From positions 1 through 5,664 of the forward strand of contig JAJAYS010000132.1 of NCBI GenBank assembly GCA_026786065.1: a stretch of 5,664 bases of DNA, read 5' to 3'. Positions within the stretch are counted from its first letter, which is position 1. Each line of letters opens with the position of its first letter. Under the pieces are notes generated by a model. That model was not told the origin of the DNA. It made no database searches and worked only from the letters and a program-made list of their open reading frames with translations. The translations under genes and the position numbers were made by a program. The stretch comes from Polaromonas sp. Lineage in GTDB: Bacteria; Pseudomonadota; Gammaproteobacteria; Burkholderiales; Burkholderiaceae_C. Of the stretch, positions 1 to 5,564 are shown piece after piece.

Positions 1-2
1 AC

Positions 3-329
3 CTCGGGCCGGCCTGCACCGGCACCATCGGCATAGCGCCCAGCGCGAATTTGAATCCGGAGCGCAAGTTCCCTTCCCTGTTCGAGCCGGTGCACGGGTC
101 CGCTCCCGATATTGCCGGCCGAAACATTGCCAACCCCATAGGCCAAGTCTGGTGTGGCGCAATGATGCTGGAGTTTCTCGGTCATACGGACGCGCACGAT
201 GCCGTGCTGGCGGCGATTGAAAAGGTGCTCGACCCAAAAAGCGGTGGGCCGCGCACCGCAGATCTGGGCGGGCAGGCGAGCACCAGCGACGTTGGAAAAG
301 CCATCGCTCACGTGCTCAGTGCGTCCTGA
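3..329 (+). CDS. Tartrate / D-malate dehydrogenase (decarboxylating), C-terminal part
   Basis: The start lies before the window; 108 codons are visible, ending at TGA 327-329. The protein belongs to the isocitrate/isopropylmalate dehydrogenase superfamily, cytosolic NAD- and metal-dependent enzymes that oxidise and decarboxylate 2-hydroxy acids. The visible part holds the cofactor-binding segment: GTIGIAPSANLNPE, then FPSLFEPVHGSAPDIAG, then NIANPIGQVW. The SANLNPE plus FPSLFEPVHG wording resembles tartrate dehydrogenase and D-malate dehydrogenase (TtuC/DmlA/YeaU type) more than LeuB. Substrate cannot be settled from the C-terminus, since members act on tartrate, D-malate and sometimes isopropylmalate. 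The end (about 30 residues after LEFLG) is the usual helical tail, so the 3' end looks intact. No hairpin terminator is evident directly after the stop. Family assignment is firm; exact substrate is inference. Confidence 0.85.
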   Translation, partial: LGPACTGTIGIAPSANLNPERKFPSLFEPVHGSAPDIAGRNIANPIGQVWCGAMMLEFLGHTDAHDAVLAAIEKVLDPKSGGPRTADLGGQASTSDVGKAIAHVLSAS

Positions 330-594
330 TTTCTCAAGCTGCGCGGGGCGTGCGCTGTCAAGAGTGAAAGCGTGCGCGACGATGGTTTTTTACATCGGGA
401 AGGCTGGAGAAAAGGGCTAGAATCCGCGGCCGCACCGTGTAAAAGCCGCCAGCTGTATTGACAGGCTTTGGGCCCGTGGCTTTAATGGAATCTTCAGAAA
501 TACTTCTCCCCCATGTCCCGCTTATGCCTCGTCGGGCGCTCCGGTGGATGGTTTTGATTCCGTACAGATTAACTTTTATCGCCGAGGGACCCTT
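330..594. other. Intergenic gap between the dehydrogenase and hupB
   Basis: This stretch holds no convincing gene. Open frames here lack a plausible ribosome site or protein-like composition. The one clear signal is the promoter at 458-486. A repeated CGTGCGC (348-354 and 371-377) is direct rather than inverted and is probably chance. No rho-independent terminator for the upstream gene is visible. Confidence 0.6.
458..486 (+). promoter_or_regulatory. Sigma70-type promoter for hupB (and probably tRNA-Val)
   Basis: A perfect -35 hexamer TTGACA (458-463) is followed, after 17 bases, by TTTAAT (481-486), one mismatch from TATAAT. Transcription would start near 493, giving a leader of about 100 bases before the hupB start at 595. 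Position and spacing are ideal for a strongly expressed housekeeping gene. This is read from the sequence alone. Confidence 0.65.
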
Positions 595-867
595 GTGAAC
601 AAAACAGAATTGATCGAGCGCATTGCGCTGAATGCCGATATTTCAAAAGCTGCCGCAACGCGCGCGCTCGAGTCCACGATTGCTGCAGTCAAAGACTCAT
701 TGAGGAAGGGCGATCCGGTTTCGCTGGTCGGTTTCGGCACGTTCGCAGTCGGCAAACGTGCCGCCCGCACCGGTCGCAATCCCCGGACCGGCGCTGCGAT
801 TAAAATCAAAGCCGCCAAGGTTCCCAAGTTCCGTCCCGGCAAGGCGCTGAAAGACGCGCTGAACTGA
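595..867 (+). CDS. hupB: HU-family DNA-binding protein, HU-beta type
   Basis: This is a 90-residue histone-like protein that bends and compacts DNA as a dimer in the nucleoid; 90 aa is the family's usual length. The N-terminal dimerisation helices run from [10 protein letters not shown] to about residue 40. GFGTF is at 46-50. The beta-arm tip carries RNPRTG at 61-66, whose proline (P63) intercalates into DNA. The typical tail KFRPGKALK is at 78-86. I chose the GTG at 595 because MNKTELI is the standard HU start and GAGG at 584-587 sits about 7 bases upstream. An in-frame GTG at 544 would add 17 residues not typical of HU. A strong promoter lies upstream at 458-486. tRNA-Val follows after 27 bases and ppiD beyond it, resembling the hupB-ppiD order of E. 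coli. HU versus IHF: the length and lack of IHF-specific extensions favour HU. Confidence 0.93.
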   Translation: MNKTELIERIALNADISKAAATRALESTIAAVKDSLRKGDPVSLVGFGTFAVGKRAARTGRNPRTGAAIKIKAAKVPKFRPGKALKDALN

Positions 868-894
868 TTGCGGTGGTTGACGATGTTTGAAGTG

Positions 895-970
895 GGGTGC
901 TTAGCTCAGTTGGTAGAGCAGCGCCCTTACACGGCGTAGGTCGGCGGTTCGAGCCCGTCAGCACCCACCA
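895..970 (+). tRNA. tRNA-Val, anticodon UAC
   Basis: This is a complete 76-base cloverleaf with CCA encoded (968-970). Acceptor GGGTGCT (895-901) pairs with AGCACCC (960-966), and the discriminator is A967. The D stem is GCTC/GAGC. The anticodon stem GCGCC/GGCGT has one G-T pair and holds loop CTTACAC with anticodon TAC at 928-930. The T stem GGCGG/CCGTC encloses TTCGAGC. It lies 27 bases after the hupB stop with no promoter between them, so it is probably cut from a hupB-tRNA transcript that ends at the hairpin at 978-1005. Confidence 0.97.
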
Positions 971-977
971 CCCACTT

Positions 978-1005
978 AAAAAGGCGAACTAGGTTCGCCT
1001 TTTTT
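978..1005 (+). terminator. Rho-independent terminator after tRNA-Val
   Basis: AAAAAGGCGAAC (978-989) pairs perfectly with GTTCGCCTTTTT (993-1004) around a three-base TAG loop. The arm ends in a run of six T (1000-1005), part of it in the stem. It starts 8 bases after the tRNA CCA and 39 bases before ppiD, so it should end the hupB/tRNA-Val transcript. No promoter for ppiD is obvious in the short gap, so ppiD may depend partly on read-through. Confidence 0.88.
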
Positions 1006-1043
1006 GTTGTCTGGCCCAGCGGCCGTTAAACAGGATATTCGAG

Positions 1044-2978
1044 ATGTTTGATTTCAATCGCAAGCACACCAAAGTCACGATGGCCTTGCTGTTTTTGCTG
1101 ATCGTTCCGTCCTTCGTTCTCTTCGGGCTTGACGGCTACACCCGCAACACCGATCAGGGTGTCAAGGTGGCAAATGTCGCTGGCCAACCTATTCTGCAAT
1201 CTGAATGGGACCGCGCCCATCAGAGGGAAATCGATAGTTTGCGCGCTCAGATGCCAACGCTCGATGCCAAGATGCTCGATTCGCCAGAGGCGCGGTTTGG
1301 CACGCTCGAACGCCTGCTCCGCGATCGCGTGACGGCGGCCGCAGCCGACAAGTTCAAGCTCTCCACCAGCGACGAGCGGCTGGCACGCGAGCTGGAGCAG
1401 AGTCCTGAAATTGCAGCGTTGAGACGGGCGGATGGCACTCTGGACATTGAGCGCTATCGCCAGTTGCTGGCCGCGCAGGGCCTGAGCTCCGATTCGTTTG
1501 AAGCCAACGTGCGCGCAGACTTGTCACGCCGGCAGGTCTTGGGTGTTCCCCAGTCCACCGGATTGGCCGGGAAAGCTATCTCGGAAGTGGCCTTGAACGC
1601 CTTTTTTGAGAAGCGCGAAATTCAGGTGGCCAGCTTCAAAACGGCAGATTTTTCAGCCAGGATCAATCCAGGCGCTTCCGACCTGGAGCAGTTTTACAAA
1701 GCCAACGAAAAGCTGTTTCAGGCGCCTGAGCAAGCCAGTGTCGAATATGTGGTTCTTGACCTGGATGCGGTGATGAAAACCATATCGGTCAACGATGCCG
1801 ACCTTAAAACCTACTACGACCAGAACATCCAGCGGCTGACGCTCGGCGAAGAGCGGCGCGCCAGCCACATCCTGATCGCGTCACCGGCCAGCGCGGCGGC
1901 GCCCGAACGTGAGAAGGCCAAGGCGAAGGCTAGTGAACTACGCGCTTCGGTGATCAAGGCGCCGGCTACTTTCGCCGATGTGGCCCGGGAAAATTCCCAA
2001 GACCCCGGGTCCGCGGCCAAAGGCGGCGACCTCGAATTCTTCTCCCGGGGCGCGATGGTCAAGCCTTTCGAGGATGCAGCCTTTGCGCTGAAAAAAGGCG
2101 AGATCAGCGAAGTCGTCGAGTCGGATTTCGGCTATCACGTAATCCAGTTGACTGACCTCAAGACGCCCAAGCAGCGCAGCTTCGAGGAAATGCGCGGCGA
2201 GTTGCAGGCGGAGATGAAAAAACAGCTCGCCCAGAAGAAGTTTTCCGAGGTGGCCGAAAACTTCACCAACGGCGTCTATGAACAACCCGATTCGCTGAAG
2301 CCGATTGCCGAGCGCCTGAAGCTCGATCTGAAAACGGCGACGAATGTTTCGCGGCAGCCGCCACCGGATGCCAAGGGCGCGCTCGCCAACGCCAAGTTTC
2401 TGAATGCGATTTTTTCCCCCGACTCGATTGAAAAGAAGCGCAACACCGAGGCGATTGAAGTCGGACCCAGCCAGCTGGCTTCGGCCCGGATCGTCCAGTA
2501 CGCGCCCGCCCGGACTCGTCCCTTTGTTGAGGTTGCGGACCAGGTAAGACAACGTTTGGTCGCAGAACGTGGCGCGGTCGAAGCGAAGAAAGAGGGTGCT
2601 GCCAAGCTCGCGGCCTGGAAGGCTGCGCCGATCACAGCCTCCCTGCAGAAGGCCGTTGTGGTGTCTCGCCAGCAAGCTCAGGACCTGCTGCCCGAGGTTG
2701 TCAACGCTGCGCTGCGTGCCGATGCGAGCGCGCTGCCCGGAGCGCCAGTGTTCGTCGGCGTGGATCTCGGCCAGCAGGGCTATGCGATCGTCAAGGTGAA
2801 CAAGGTCGAACCTCGGGAAGCGATGCCGGAAGAGGCGGCCAAGCAGGCTCGCGATCAGTATCTGCAGGCCTTCAGCGCCGCTGAAAGTCAGGCCTTTTAT
2901 AACGGCCTTAAAGAGCGCTTCAAGGGCGAAATACTGATCGCCAAGCCTGACGCGGGAGCGTCGGCGAAAATCCAGTAG
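1044..2978 (+). CDS. ppiD: PpiD-type membrane-anchored peptidyl-prolyl isomerase / periplasmic chaperone
   Basis: The 644-residue protein (E. coli PpiD is about 620) is predicted to be anchored in the inner membrane and to assist folding of exported proteins near the Sec translocon. Residues 1-12 are a short basic cytosolic tail (RKHTK). Residues 13-29 are one hydrophobic helix, and the rest would be periplasmic. A SurA-N-like chaperone region covers about 35-200. The single parvulin domain spans about 270-372, with SHIL (H275), GGDLEFF (D329) and FGYHVIQL (H365). A second chaperone-like region runs from about 380 to the end and is rich in Ala, Lys and Gln helices. The ATG at 1044 is preceded by AGGA (1032-1035) at good spacing and starts the typical [10 protein letters not shown] tail. 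The parvulin residues look canonical, unlike E. coli PpiD, whose domain is degenerate, so isomerase activity is plausible here. hupB and tRNA-Val lie upstream and tRNA-His downstream. Confidence 0.92.
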   Translation: MFDFNRKHTKVTMALLFLLIVPSFVLFGLDGYTRNTDQGVKVANVAGQPILQSEWDRAHQREIDSLRAQMPTLDAKMLDSPEARFGTLERLLRDRVTAAAADKFKLSTSDERLARELEQSPEIAALRRADGTLDIERYRQLLAAQGLSSDSFEANVRADLSRRQVLGVPQSTGLAGKAISEVALNAFFEKREIQVASFKTADFSARINPGASDLEQFYKANEKLFQAPEQASVEYVVLDLDAVMKTISVNDADLKTYYDQNIQRLTLGEERRASHILIASPASAAAPEREKAKAKASELRASVIKAPATFADVARENSQDPGSAAKGGDLEFFSRGAMVKPFEDAAFALKKGEISEVVESDFGYHVIQLTDLKTPKQRSFEEMRGELQAEMKKQLAQKKFSEVAENFTNGVYEQPDSLKPIAERLKLDLKTATNVSRQPPPDAKGALANAKFLNAIFSPDSIEKKRNTEAIEVGPSQLASARIVQYAPARTRPFVEVADQVRQRLVAERGAVEAKKEGAAKLAAWKAAPITASLQKAVVVSRQQAQDLLPEVVNAALRADASALPGAPVFVGVDLGQQGYAIVKVNKVEPREAMPEEAAKQARDQYLQAFSAAESQAFYNGLKERFKGEILIAKPDAGASAKIQ

Positions 2979-3051
2979 CCTGAATAAACGCGCTTGCAGG
3001 TCTGGCGCAGCCGAATTTTCCGGGCATGCTGGGGTCTGTAACGCATCGGGA

Positions 3052-3075
3052 TTGACACCCCCTTTCCCGTATAAT
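3052..3075 (+). promoter_or_regulatory. Candidate tRNA-His promoter with unusually short spacer
   Basis: Perfect hexamers TTGACA (3052-3057) and TATAAT (3070-3075) lie directly upstream of tRNA-His, but only 12 bases separate them where about 17 is normal. The -10 element is 9 bases before the tRNA's first base, so the transcript would start at or only a few bases before the mature 5' end. Either the -10 works largely alone, with the -35 match being chance, or the spacing is truly odd. No better -35 sits 17 bases upstream of the -10 (CGGGAT there). Confidence 0.5.
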
Positions 3076-3084
3076 TTGGCTCGC

Positions 3085-3161
3085 GGTGGCTGTAGCTCAG
3101 TTGGTAGAGTCCAGGATTGTGATTCCTGTTGTCGTGGGTTCGAGCCCCATCAGCCACCCCA
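3085..3161 (+). tRNA. tRNA-His, anticodon GUG (likely integration target)
   Basis: This is a complete 77-base tRNA including the extra G at position -1 (3085) that marks tRNA-His, opposite discriminator C3158, with CCA encoded at 3159-3161. Acceptor GTGGCTG (3086-3092) pairs with CAGCCAC (3151-3157). The anticodon stem CAGGA/TCCTG holds loop TTGTGAT with anticodon GTG at 3119-3121. The T arm is GTGGG/CCCAT around TTCGAGC. The D stem has a terminal G-T pair. The sequence closely resembles E. coli tRNA-His as I remember it. A tyrosine-recombinase remnant lies directly downstream, so the 3' half of this gene is the probable attachment site. The tRNA itself is intact, as expected when an element rebuilds the 3' end. 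Confidence 0.97.
3140..3161 (+). other. Probable island attachment site (left junction) in tRNA-His 3' end
   Basis: Tyrosine recombinases commonly use the T arm to CCA part of a tRNA as crossover core. Here the tRNA 3' end is followed by mobile DNA carrying an integrase gene that reads toward it. No second copy of this segment occurs elsewhere in the window, so the other junction, if it survives, lies beyond 5664. The exact core limits cannot be set from one junction; the span given is indicative. Confidence 0.45.
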
Positions 3162-3175
3162 TACTTTATGTATAT

Positions 3176-3203
3176 AAATCAAGGACTTACGAGTCCTTGA
3201 TTT
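3176..3203. terminator. 12-bp hairpin after tRNA-His, probable terminator
   Basis: AAATCAAGGACT (3176-3187) pairs perfectly with AGTCCTTGATTT (3192-3203) around the four-base loop TACG, a UNCG-type tetraloop. It starts 15 bases after the tRNA CCA. The stem is A/T at its base, giving a short T run on both strands, so it could stop tRNA-His transcription from the left and the integrase/68-aa transcript from the right. If the attachment core is the tRNA 3' end, this hairpin belongs to the island. Confidence 0.65.
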
Positions 3204-3210
3204 GTTTCCG

Positions 3211-3228
3211 GGGTCAACCCAGGGTCAA
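3211..3228. repeat. Two direct GGGTCAA repeats, 11-base period
   Basis: GGGTCAA occurs at 3211-3217 and again at 3222-3228, separated by CCCA. The first copy contains the stop codon of the 68-aa ORF on the - strand (3214-3216) and the second lies in its last codons. About 11 bases is one DNA turn, so two bound proteins would sit on the same face. Position, 50 bases from the presumed attachment core, would suit integrase arm-type or excision-factor binding. The function is an inference. Confidence 0.4.
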
Positions 3229-3420
3229 TTCGTCTATCGCTCTCCTCGCGATAAGAGAATCAACCGCTGCCAAGATCTGCTCCTGACGCGAAAGCGACGC
3301 TATCAGATACTCGGTTCTGAAAACTTCAAGAATCTCTGGCCCCTCGAGCAGAATTTCTGCGCTTTGTTCTATCGGGTAAAGCAGCATAACGCAGTGGACC
3401 GCACCGTAAAAAAGCGTCAT
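3214..3420 (-). CDS. Small 68-aa protein translationally coupled to integrase, function unknown
   Basis: I do not recognise this protein. It starts MTLFYGAVHCVMLLYPIEQS and ends in a likely helix around LSRQEQILAAVDSLIARRA; the first 17 residues are fairly hydrophobic but too short and mixed for a confident membrane span. Three points argue that it is real. Its ATG (3420-3418) overlaps the integrase TGA in an ATGA arrangement. A GGAGG (3425-3429 on the - strand) lies four bases before the ATG. The reading frame fills most of the space between integrase and the tRNA. It would be made from the integrase transcript. A small partner such as a directionality factor is possible from its location, but no helix-turn-helix is visible. 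It may also be an unimportant passenger of the decayed island. Confidence 0.55.
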   Translation of the reverse strand: MTLFYGAVHCVMLLYPIEQSAEILLEGPEILEVFRTEYLIASLSRQEQILAAVDSLIARRAIDELTLG

Positions 3421-3935
3421 GCTGCCTCCACCTGATTCTGCTTACGTGCGACATCCGCTGCCATTGCGGTCTCAAGCCTCGCCATTTCAGCTTTGTCGCG
3501 ATCGCTGTTAATCTTTTTGGTGTAGGTGCGCAAAAACGTTTCCGTCGAGTGACCCATGGTCTGCGCGCAATACCCAACTTGGACCCCAGCCATCAACAAC
3601 TGACACGCGTATGTGTGCCGCATTTGATAGGGCCTGCGATATCGCATGCCAAGCCGCTTCAATGAACGGGTCCAGTAGCTACGACGAAAAGCCAATTCGT
3701 CATTCCATGGTGTGTCCTCTTCCGGATGACGAAACACCGGACCACCGCGCAACCAGGTGAGCTCCTTTTGGGCTTTCAGGGCCGCCAGTGCCCGACTGTT
3801 CATCAGCAGATTTCGCGCCTGACTCGTTTTCGTGGTCTCTTTACGCTCACCCCTGACATTAACGTGAGTCACGGCAACGTGGGAAGAGGCTAAATCAACG
3901 TCATCCCACTTGAGGCCGTTGATTTCTGAGATAAA
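3417..3935 (-). pseudogene. Tyrosine-recombinase integrase, 5'-truncated by an IS256 element
   Basis: This is the C-terminal catalytic part of a phage/island integrase, about 172 codons of a family usually near 380-430 aa. Visible signatures in order: SEINGLKWDDVDL just after the junction (box I region), a KETTKT beta-hairpin lysine, YQMRHTYA (box II, with Tyr in the usual His place, as in many integrases of this type), TMGHST, and the nucleophile tyrosine in LRTYTK. The N-terminal arm and core-binding domains and the first catalytic Arg, which should sit immediately before ISEINGLKW, are missing. The open frame continues upstream into IS DNA to an ATG at 4079-4077, but those residues are not integrase-like. 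The gene reads toward tRNA-His, the presumed target. It overlaps the 68-aa ORF by four bases. It should be inactive for recombination. Confidence 0.88.
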
Positions 3936-5330
3936 GCAACTTCTTTTCTGTAAATTTCCGAGATTCGGGCTTGGGTGTTTGTGATTTGCAGCGCTCAGGG
4001 TTTCAGGGTCAGATAGATTTTTGCGGTCATCCACTCCTCGTCTTGTTCGGCCAGCAAGGCACTGACCAGACGCAGGCAACTGGCAGGGTTGGGGAACAGC
4101 GTAGCAACACGGGTTCGGCGCTTGAGTTCCTTGTTCAAACGCTCCAAACCATTGGTAGTGCGCATGCGCACCCGATGAGCCTCGGGCAAGTCGAAGACGG
4201 CAAAGCCCTCAGGTAAGTTTTTCTCGGCCCAGGCAGCCAGTTGCGGGTGGCTGAGCTGCCAGTCTTTGAGTGCCGTGTTGAGCAGTCGCTGTGCCTCAAT
4301 GGCATCGCTCGCATTGAAGATGCCCCGTATTTGGCGGGCCACCGGCTTGCGCTGGTCGAGCAGGCTGACGTAGCCCTGCGCATTGTGTTGCAGGTGGAAC
4401 TGGCAGCGCTGCCAGGGAACACCGGGAAACATCGCCTTGCGTGCGGCCTTCAAACCGGCATGATCGTCACTGGCGAGAAATTTGACGCCGCGCAGTCCGC
4501 ACTCAATCAGGCTGTCCAGAAAAGCTCGCCAATGCACCTCAGCTTCTGACAGCGCCACCGAGACACCCAGCACGCGGCGGTGGCCTGAAGCCGTCACGCC
4601 GATGGCCACCAGAACTGCACAGTCCACCACCCGGCCAGCTTCGCGCACGCGTTCATATCGGGCATCCAGAATCACGTACGGTGTCTCATCCAGAGGCCGC
4701 GTACGCCAGGCCTGCAAGCTTGTGTCCAGCAGCGCCGTGCAGCGGCTAATTTGCGTGCTGGAGATGCTGACCTCAGGGCCCACCAGCTTTTGCAACACTT
4801 CGATGACTTTGCGGGTAGAGACGCCCTGCACATACATCTCGGCGAGCGCCAGATTCATGGCCTGCTCCGAGCGACTGCCTCGCTCCAGGGCGCTGGGATA
4901 AAAGCCACCCGAGCGCACCTGTGGCACCTCGAAGGTGACTTCGCCCATCCGGGTCAGGACGGTTTTGTCCTTGTAGCCGTTGGCGTAGTCCACGCGCTGA
5001 GCAGAGCGCTCATAAGGTGTGGCCTGAAGGTGCTGGACCCGCTCAATGCGGGAGGCCTCATTGACCAGAATGCGCAAGGCTTCGCCGGCGCCGTCCAGAC
5101 CATTGGCGAGCAGGCAAGCATAGGCCTCGTGCAGCGGGTGGCTGCTGTCATCGAGTTGAGTTCGTTGGGCCATGGAAATACGTTCTTTCTGTTTCGGTCC
5201 AGGCTTGCCAGTCTGTGCCATCGAGGGGGCCTCCGGCGGCCTGGCAGGGCCTGATTGAAAAATCCCAAAACTCGAAACCTCCAAACAGGTTCAGTTTCAA
5301 TGGTCGGGAAAATTACAGAACGAATGTTGC
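3936..5330 (-). mobile_element. IS256-family insertion sequence, about 1395 bp
   Basis: The element is defined by an IS256-family transposase gene and imperfect terminal inverted repeats. The left end 3936-3959 matches the reverse complement of 5307-5330 at 19 of 24 positions, sharing GCAAC at the tips and TTCTGTAA plus TTTCC inside. The size fits the family (about 1.3-1.5 kb). The transposase stop lies 59 bases inside the left end. The 8-9 bases flanking each end (GAGATAAA on the left, ACTAACTC on the right) do not match, so no target duplication is seen. The exact outer limits could shift by a few bases. The element interrupts the integrase. Confidence 0.82.
3995..5221 (-). CDS. IS256-family (Mutator-type) DDE transposase
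   Basis: This 408-residue transposase cuts and joins DNA ends of its own IS; family members are about 400 aa, so it looks full length. From the chosen start, the catalytic triad is D186 (in VILDARYE), D252 (in LASDDHAGL) and E360 (in TTNGLERLNKEL). The family's C-x2-H signature is WQRCQFH (C273, H276), and the usual basic RRTRV follows the Glu. No frameshift or internal stop is visible, so the protein may be active. I chose the ATG at 5221-5219 (MAQTGKPG) because GGAGG lies eight bases upstream; MAQRTQ at 5173-5171 is an alternative with a weaker site, and a TTG at 5284 would extend into poorly protein-like sequence. The gene lies alone inside the IS inverted repeats. Confidence 0.93.
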   Translation of the reverse strand: MAQTGKPGPKQKERISMAQRTQLDDSSHPLHEAYACLLANGLDGAGEALRILVNEASRIERVQHLQATPYERSAQRVDYANGYKDKTVLTRMGEVTFEVPQVRSGGFYPSALERGSRSEQAMNLALAEMYVQGVSTRKVIEVLQKLVGPEVSISSTQISRCTALLDTSLQAWRTRPLDETPYVILDARYERVREAGRVVDCAVLVAIGVTASGHRRVLGVSVALSEAEVHWRAFLDSLIECGLRGVKFLASDDHAGLKAARKAMFPGVPWQRCQFHLQHNAQGYVSLLDQRKPVARQIRGIFNASDAIEAQRLLNTALKDWQLSHPQLAAWAEKNLPEGFAVFDLPEAHRVRMRTTNGLERLNKELKRRTRVATLFPNPASCLRLVSALLAEQDEEWMTAKIYLTLKP

Positions 5331-5509
5331 ACTAACTCCATGCTTCGACGGGCGATCTCGCAGTCGGCTTCGGCGATCAGGTCAACCACGTAGCCCAAGC
5401 CAAGACTCAGGGCGGCGGCTGTCAATCTAGTTGTCGCATGAAGATGGTGAATCAGGCTGCTTTTTTTAGAGTTTCAGGCTCCTTGGTTTGAGGCATGTCG
5501 GGATTGAGG
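5331..5509. other. Spacer between the two insertion sequences, no recognisable gene
   Basis: The stretch does not continue the integrase. On the - strand an open frame from about 5473 runs leftward into the IS, where it stops at 5299-5297. It reads TAAALSLGLGYVVDLIAEAD and CEIARRSMELV before the IS boundary, which looks protein-like but has no ATG in frame, only a TTG at 5425-5423 without a clear ribosome site. It may be the remnant of an island gene cut by the IS, or chance. A T7 run (5461-5467) has no hairpin before it. Confidence 0.4.
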
Positions 5510-5564
5510 TGTGTCACCAGCGCATGTAAATTGACACAGGCAGCGGTTTAAAACTGACACACCT
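5507..5564. repeat. TGTGTCA/TGACACA boxes at the left end of an IS21-type element
   Basis: AGGTGTGTCA (5507-5516) is the perfect inverted complement of TGACACACCT (5555-5564). A third box, TTGACACA, lies between them at 5531-5538. The boxes are spaced about 21-23 bases, roughly two helical turns. IS21-family ends are known to carry several such internal repeats that bind the transposase, and an IstA-like start follows 35 bases later. The terminal dinucleotide may be the TG at 5510-5511, but this cannot be fixed without the right end. Confidence 0.5.

Noticed and set aside
389..423. Second promoter before hupB (TTTACA 389-394, TAGAAT 418-423)
   Set aside because: The spacer is 23 bases, too long, and the 458-486 promoter is much better.
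544..594. Upstream GTG start for hupB adding 17 residues
   Set aside because: HU proteins start at MNKTELI and are 90 aa; the GTG at 595 has its own GAGG at good spacing.
1938..2675. A 245-codon - strand frame opposite ppiD
   Set aside because: The sense strand encodes a full PpiD with a parvulin domain; the antisense product is Arg/Leu-rich with no recognisable domain, typical of a GC-rich shadow frame.
3211..3228. CRISPR or larger tandem repeat at the GGGTCAA copies
   Set aside because: There are only two 7-base copies with a 4-base gap; no repeat-spacer pattern exists anywhere in the window.
3202..3435. + strand open frame after tRNA-His (77 codons)
   Set aside because: It is antisense to the 68-aa ORF that has a ribosome site and ATGA coupling; its Arg/Lys/Cys-rich composition looks random.
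3936..4079. Extension of the integrase frame upstream to an ATG at 4079-4077
   Set aside because: Those codons lie in IS256 DNA, opposite and overlapping the transposase end, and give no integrase-like sequence. It is a chance fusion frame.
4751..5254. Long + strand open frames opposite the transposase (also 4241-4549 and 4482-4901)
   Set aside because: They are antisense to a clear DDE transposase with all motifs, and have no ribosome sites or family features.
5452..5480. Terminator hairpin around the T7 run at 5461-5467
   Set aside because: The two TCAGGCT copies (5452-5458 and 5474-5480) are direct, not inverted, so no stem forms before the T run.
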